Positions 5,193 to 6,354 of a stretch of 6,354 nt of DNA are shown here, in pieces (positions within the stretch are counted from its first letter, which is position 1; each line of letters starts with the position of its first letter). The position numbers and the translations under genes were made by a program. The notes under the pieces are model-generated. The model made no database searches, was not told where the DNA came from, and worked only from the letters and a program-made list of their open reading frames with translations. This DNA comes from an uncultured Collinsella sp. (lineage in GTDB: Bacteria; Actinomycetota; Coriobacteriia; Coriobacteriales; Coriobacteriaceae), in the NCBI GenBank assembly GCA_900752425.1, contig CAADVE010000213.1, positions 1-6,354 on the forward strand, read 5' to 3'.

Positions 5193-5289
5193 GGTTTCCC
5201 AAGTGCCGCAGATTGCCGTGAAAGAGGAGCGAAGCGTACTTAAGTACGTGAGCGACGATTGAACGGCAAGGTGCGGTGCTTGGGGAAGC
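5193..5289. repeat. About 97-bp composite inverted-repeat element between amtB and the PII gene
   Basis: The outer arms TTTCCCAAGTGCCGCA (5195-5210) and TGCGGTGCTTGGGGAA (5272-5287) pair at 13 of 16 positions. The inner arms TTGCCGT (5213-5219) and ACGGCAA (5263-5269) pair perfectly. The centre is a 14-base perfect palindrome, CGTACTTAAGTACG (5235-5248). It ends two bases before the amtB stop codon. No coding sequence or T tract is present. Its build suggests a small non-autonomous repeat or a transcribed hairpin that separates amtB from PII expression. Confidence 0.6.
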
Positions 5290-5291
5290 TG

Positions 5292-6354
5292 CTAGTCGAG
5301 TCCGGAGAACGAGGGGTATGCGCTCTCGCCGTGTTGACTCGCATCCATGCCCAGCGCCTCATCGGCCTCGTCCACGCGCAGGCTGCCGTGGAACAGCGCC
5401 TTGACCACCGCGGCGATCACCAAGTCGAGCACCAGTACAATAGCGACCGTCACCACAATGCCCAAAATCTGCGAGATGAGCAGCGAGACATCGCCCGTGT
5501 AGAACAGGCCGCCCTTACCGGTCCACGAGAGCTCCGGCACGCAGAACAGCCCCGTGAGCACGCCGCCCAGGATGCCGCCGATGCCGTGGCAGCCAAACGC
5601 GTCGAGCGCATCGTCGTAGCCAAATTTGGTCTTAAGATGGCTGATGGCCAGGTAGCAGACGGGAGATACGATCAGGCCCATGACCAGCGCCGCCCACGGC
5701 TCGACAAAGCCCGCGCCCGGCGTGACCACCACAAGGCCCGCAACCAGACCGGTGCTGGCGCCCACCAGCGTGGGGCGACCGGTGTGCACGCGCTCGACGG
5801 CAAGCCACGAGACCATGCCCGCCGCGCTGGCCGTCACGGTATTGAGGATGGCAAGTGCCGCCACGGCGTCGGCCTTGAACTCGCTGCCGCCGTTAAAGCC
5901 AAACCAGCCAAACCAAAGCAGGCCGGCTCCCAGCGCCACAAACGGCACGTTATGCGGACGGTAGCTCACCATGCCAAAGCCGCGACGACGGCCGAGCATT
6001 AAGCAGAGAATCAGGCCCGTAAGACCAGACGAGATGTGCACCACGTCGCCGCCGGCAAAGTCGAGCGCGCCGATGATATCGCCAATAAAGGAGCCCTCGC
6101 CGCCCCAAACCATGTGAGCGAGCGGCGCATAGACCACGAGCAGCCAAATACCCAGGAAGGCCGTCGTGGCACCGAACTTAACGCGGCCGGCCAGGCTGCC
6201 CGTGACGATAGCAGCCGTGATCATGGCAAATGCCATCTGGAAGGCGATGTTGATGATCTGAGGGTAGACGACACCGTCCGCAGCATTGCCCTCAGCCGCC
6301 TGCAGCACCTGGTTGAGCACCGGCAGGCACAGCAGCTGGTCAAGGCCTCCAATA
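5292..6354 (-). CDS. amtB: Ammonium transporter (Amt family), N-terminus beyond the window
   Basis: The visible 353 residues form most of a polytopic ammonium channel. Numbering from the first full codon (6353), a fixed offset of 62 (65 before a three-residue insertion) brings every key site into register with mature E. coli AmtB. Phe38/Phe42 match the gate Phe103/Phe107, Asp98 matches Asp160, His106 and His256 match the twin His168/His318, Phe153 matches gate Phe215, and Ser157 matches Ser219. The periplasmic Trp of HMVWGG is also kept. Roughly the first two membrane helices are missing. Homology (GGLD, before residue 12) continues upstream of the GTG at 6318-6320, so that codon is not the start. 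The cytosolic tail has the conserved HGESAY segment of the kind that contacts PII proteins. The PII gene follows, after a repeat-filled 212-base gap. Confidence 0.95.
   Translation of the reverse strand, partial: IGGLDQLLCLPVLNQVLQAAEGNAADGVVYPQIINIAFQMAFAMITAAIVTGSLAGRVKFGATTAFLGIWLLVVYAPLAHMVWGGEGSFIGDIIGALDFAGGDVVHISSGLTGLILCLMLGRRRGFGMVSYRPHNVPFVALGAGLLWFGWFGFNGGSEFKADAVAALAILNTVTASAAGMVSWLAVERVHTGRPTLVGASTGLVAGLVVVTPGAGFVEPWAALVMGLIVSPVCYLAISHLKTKFGYDDALDAFGCHGIGGILGGVLTGLFCVPELSWTGKGGLFYTGDVSLLISQILGIVVTVAIVLVLDLVIAAVVKALFHGSLRVDEADEALGMDASQHGESAYPSFSGLD

Noticed and set aside
6318..6320. GTG as the start of the ammonium transporter
   Set aside because: Amt-family similarity (IGGLDQL...) continues in frame upstream to the window edge with no stop, and there is no SD, so the gene is simply cut by the right edge.
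1..6354. CRISPR array, tRNA, rRNA, insertion sequence or transposase
   Set aside because: No regularly spaced repeats, no cloverleaf, no transposase-like protein on either strand; the repeats found are short palindromic elements only.

Overview
The window looks like chromosome from a high-GC, anaerobic Actinomycetota gut bacterium of the Coriobacteriia (Collinsella-like). This is an inference from codon use, the fused acyl-CoA dehydratase activase, and the style of the PII, Amt and HAD proteins; no rRNA or other taxonomic marker is present. All five conventional genes lie on the minus strand, so gene order along transcription runs from high to low coordinates.

Right part (4741-6354): the end of an ammonium channel gene (amtB, start beyond the right edge) is followed by a PII signalling protein gene (glnK/glnB type). 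Together they form the classic ammonium-uptake and nitrogen-sensing pair. The 212-base gap between them is not empty: it holds a roughly 97-base inverted-repeat element, a diverged extra copy of one of its arms, and a small palindrome just before the PII ribosome binding site. The PII protein keeps its ATP and 2-oxoglutarate residues but has Leu where the modifiable Tyr51 normally is. A strong GC hairpin follows the PII stop.

Middle (3239-4740): a Cof-type HAD phosphatase gene (3796-4653), then a 557-base stretch with no long gene. That stretch is the most interesting part of the window. It encodes a 41-residue hydrophobic/basic peptide on the minus strand (3514-3639), whose ribosome binding site is locked in an extended hairpin. 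Converging on it from the plus strand is a short transcription unit of about 84 bases with a good promoter, internal stem-loops and an intrinsic terminator. The terminator overlaps the 3' end of the peptide gene. This is the architecture of a type I toxin-antitoxin system. Two related palindromic repeats, one perfect and one decayed, lie on either side of it.

Left part (1-3238): a TetR-family regulator gene (TTG start, palindromes in its promoter region) is followed 11 bases later by a very large gene, cut by the left edge. It encodes a protein with two tandem BcrAD/BadFG-type ATPase (2-hydroxyacyl-CoA dehydratase activase) domains, a four-Cys segment and the start of a DUF2229 domain. The two genes probably form an operon, with the regulator likely controlling its own expression and that of this ATP-driven low-potential electron-transfer protein.
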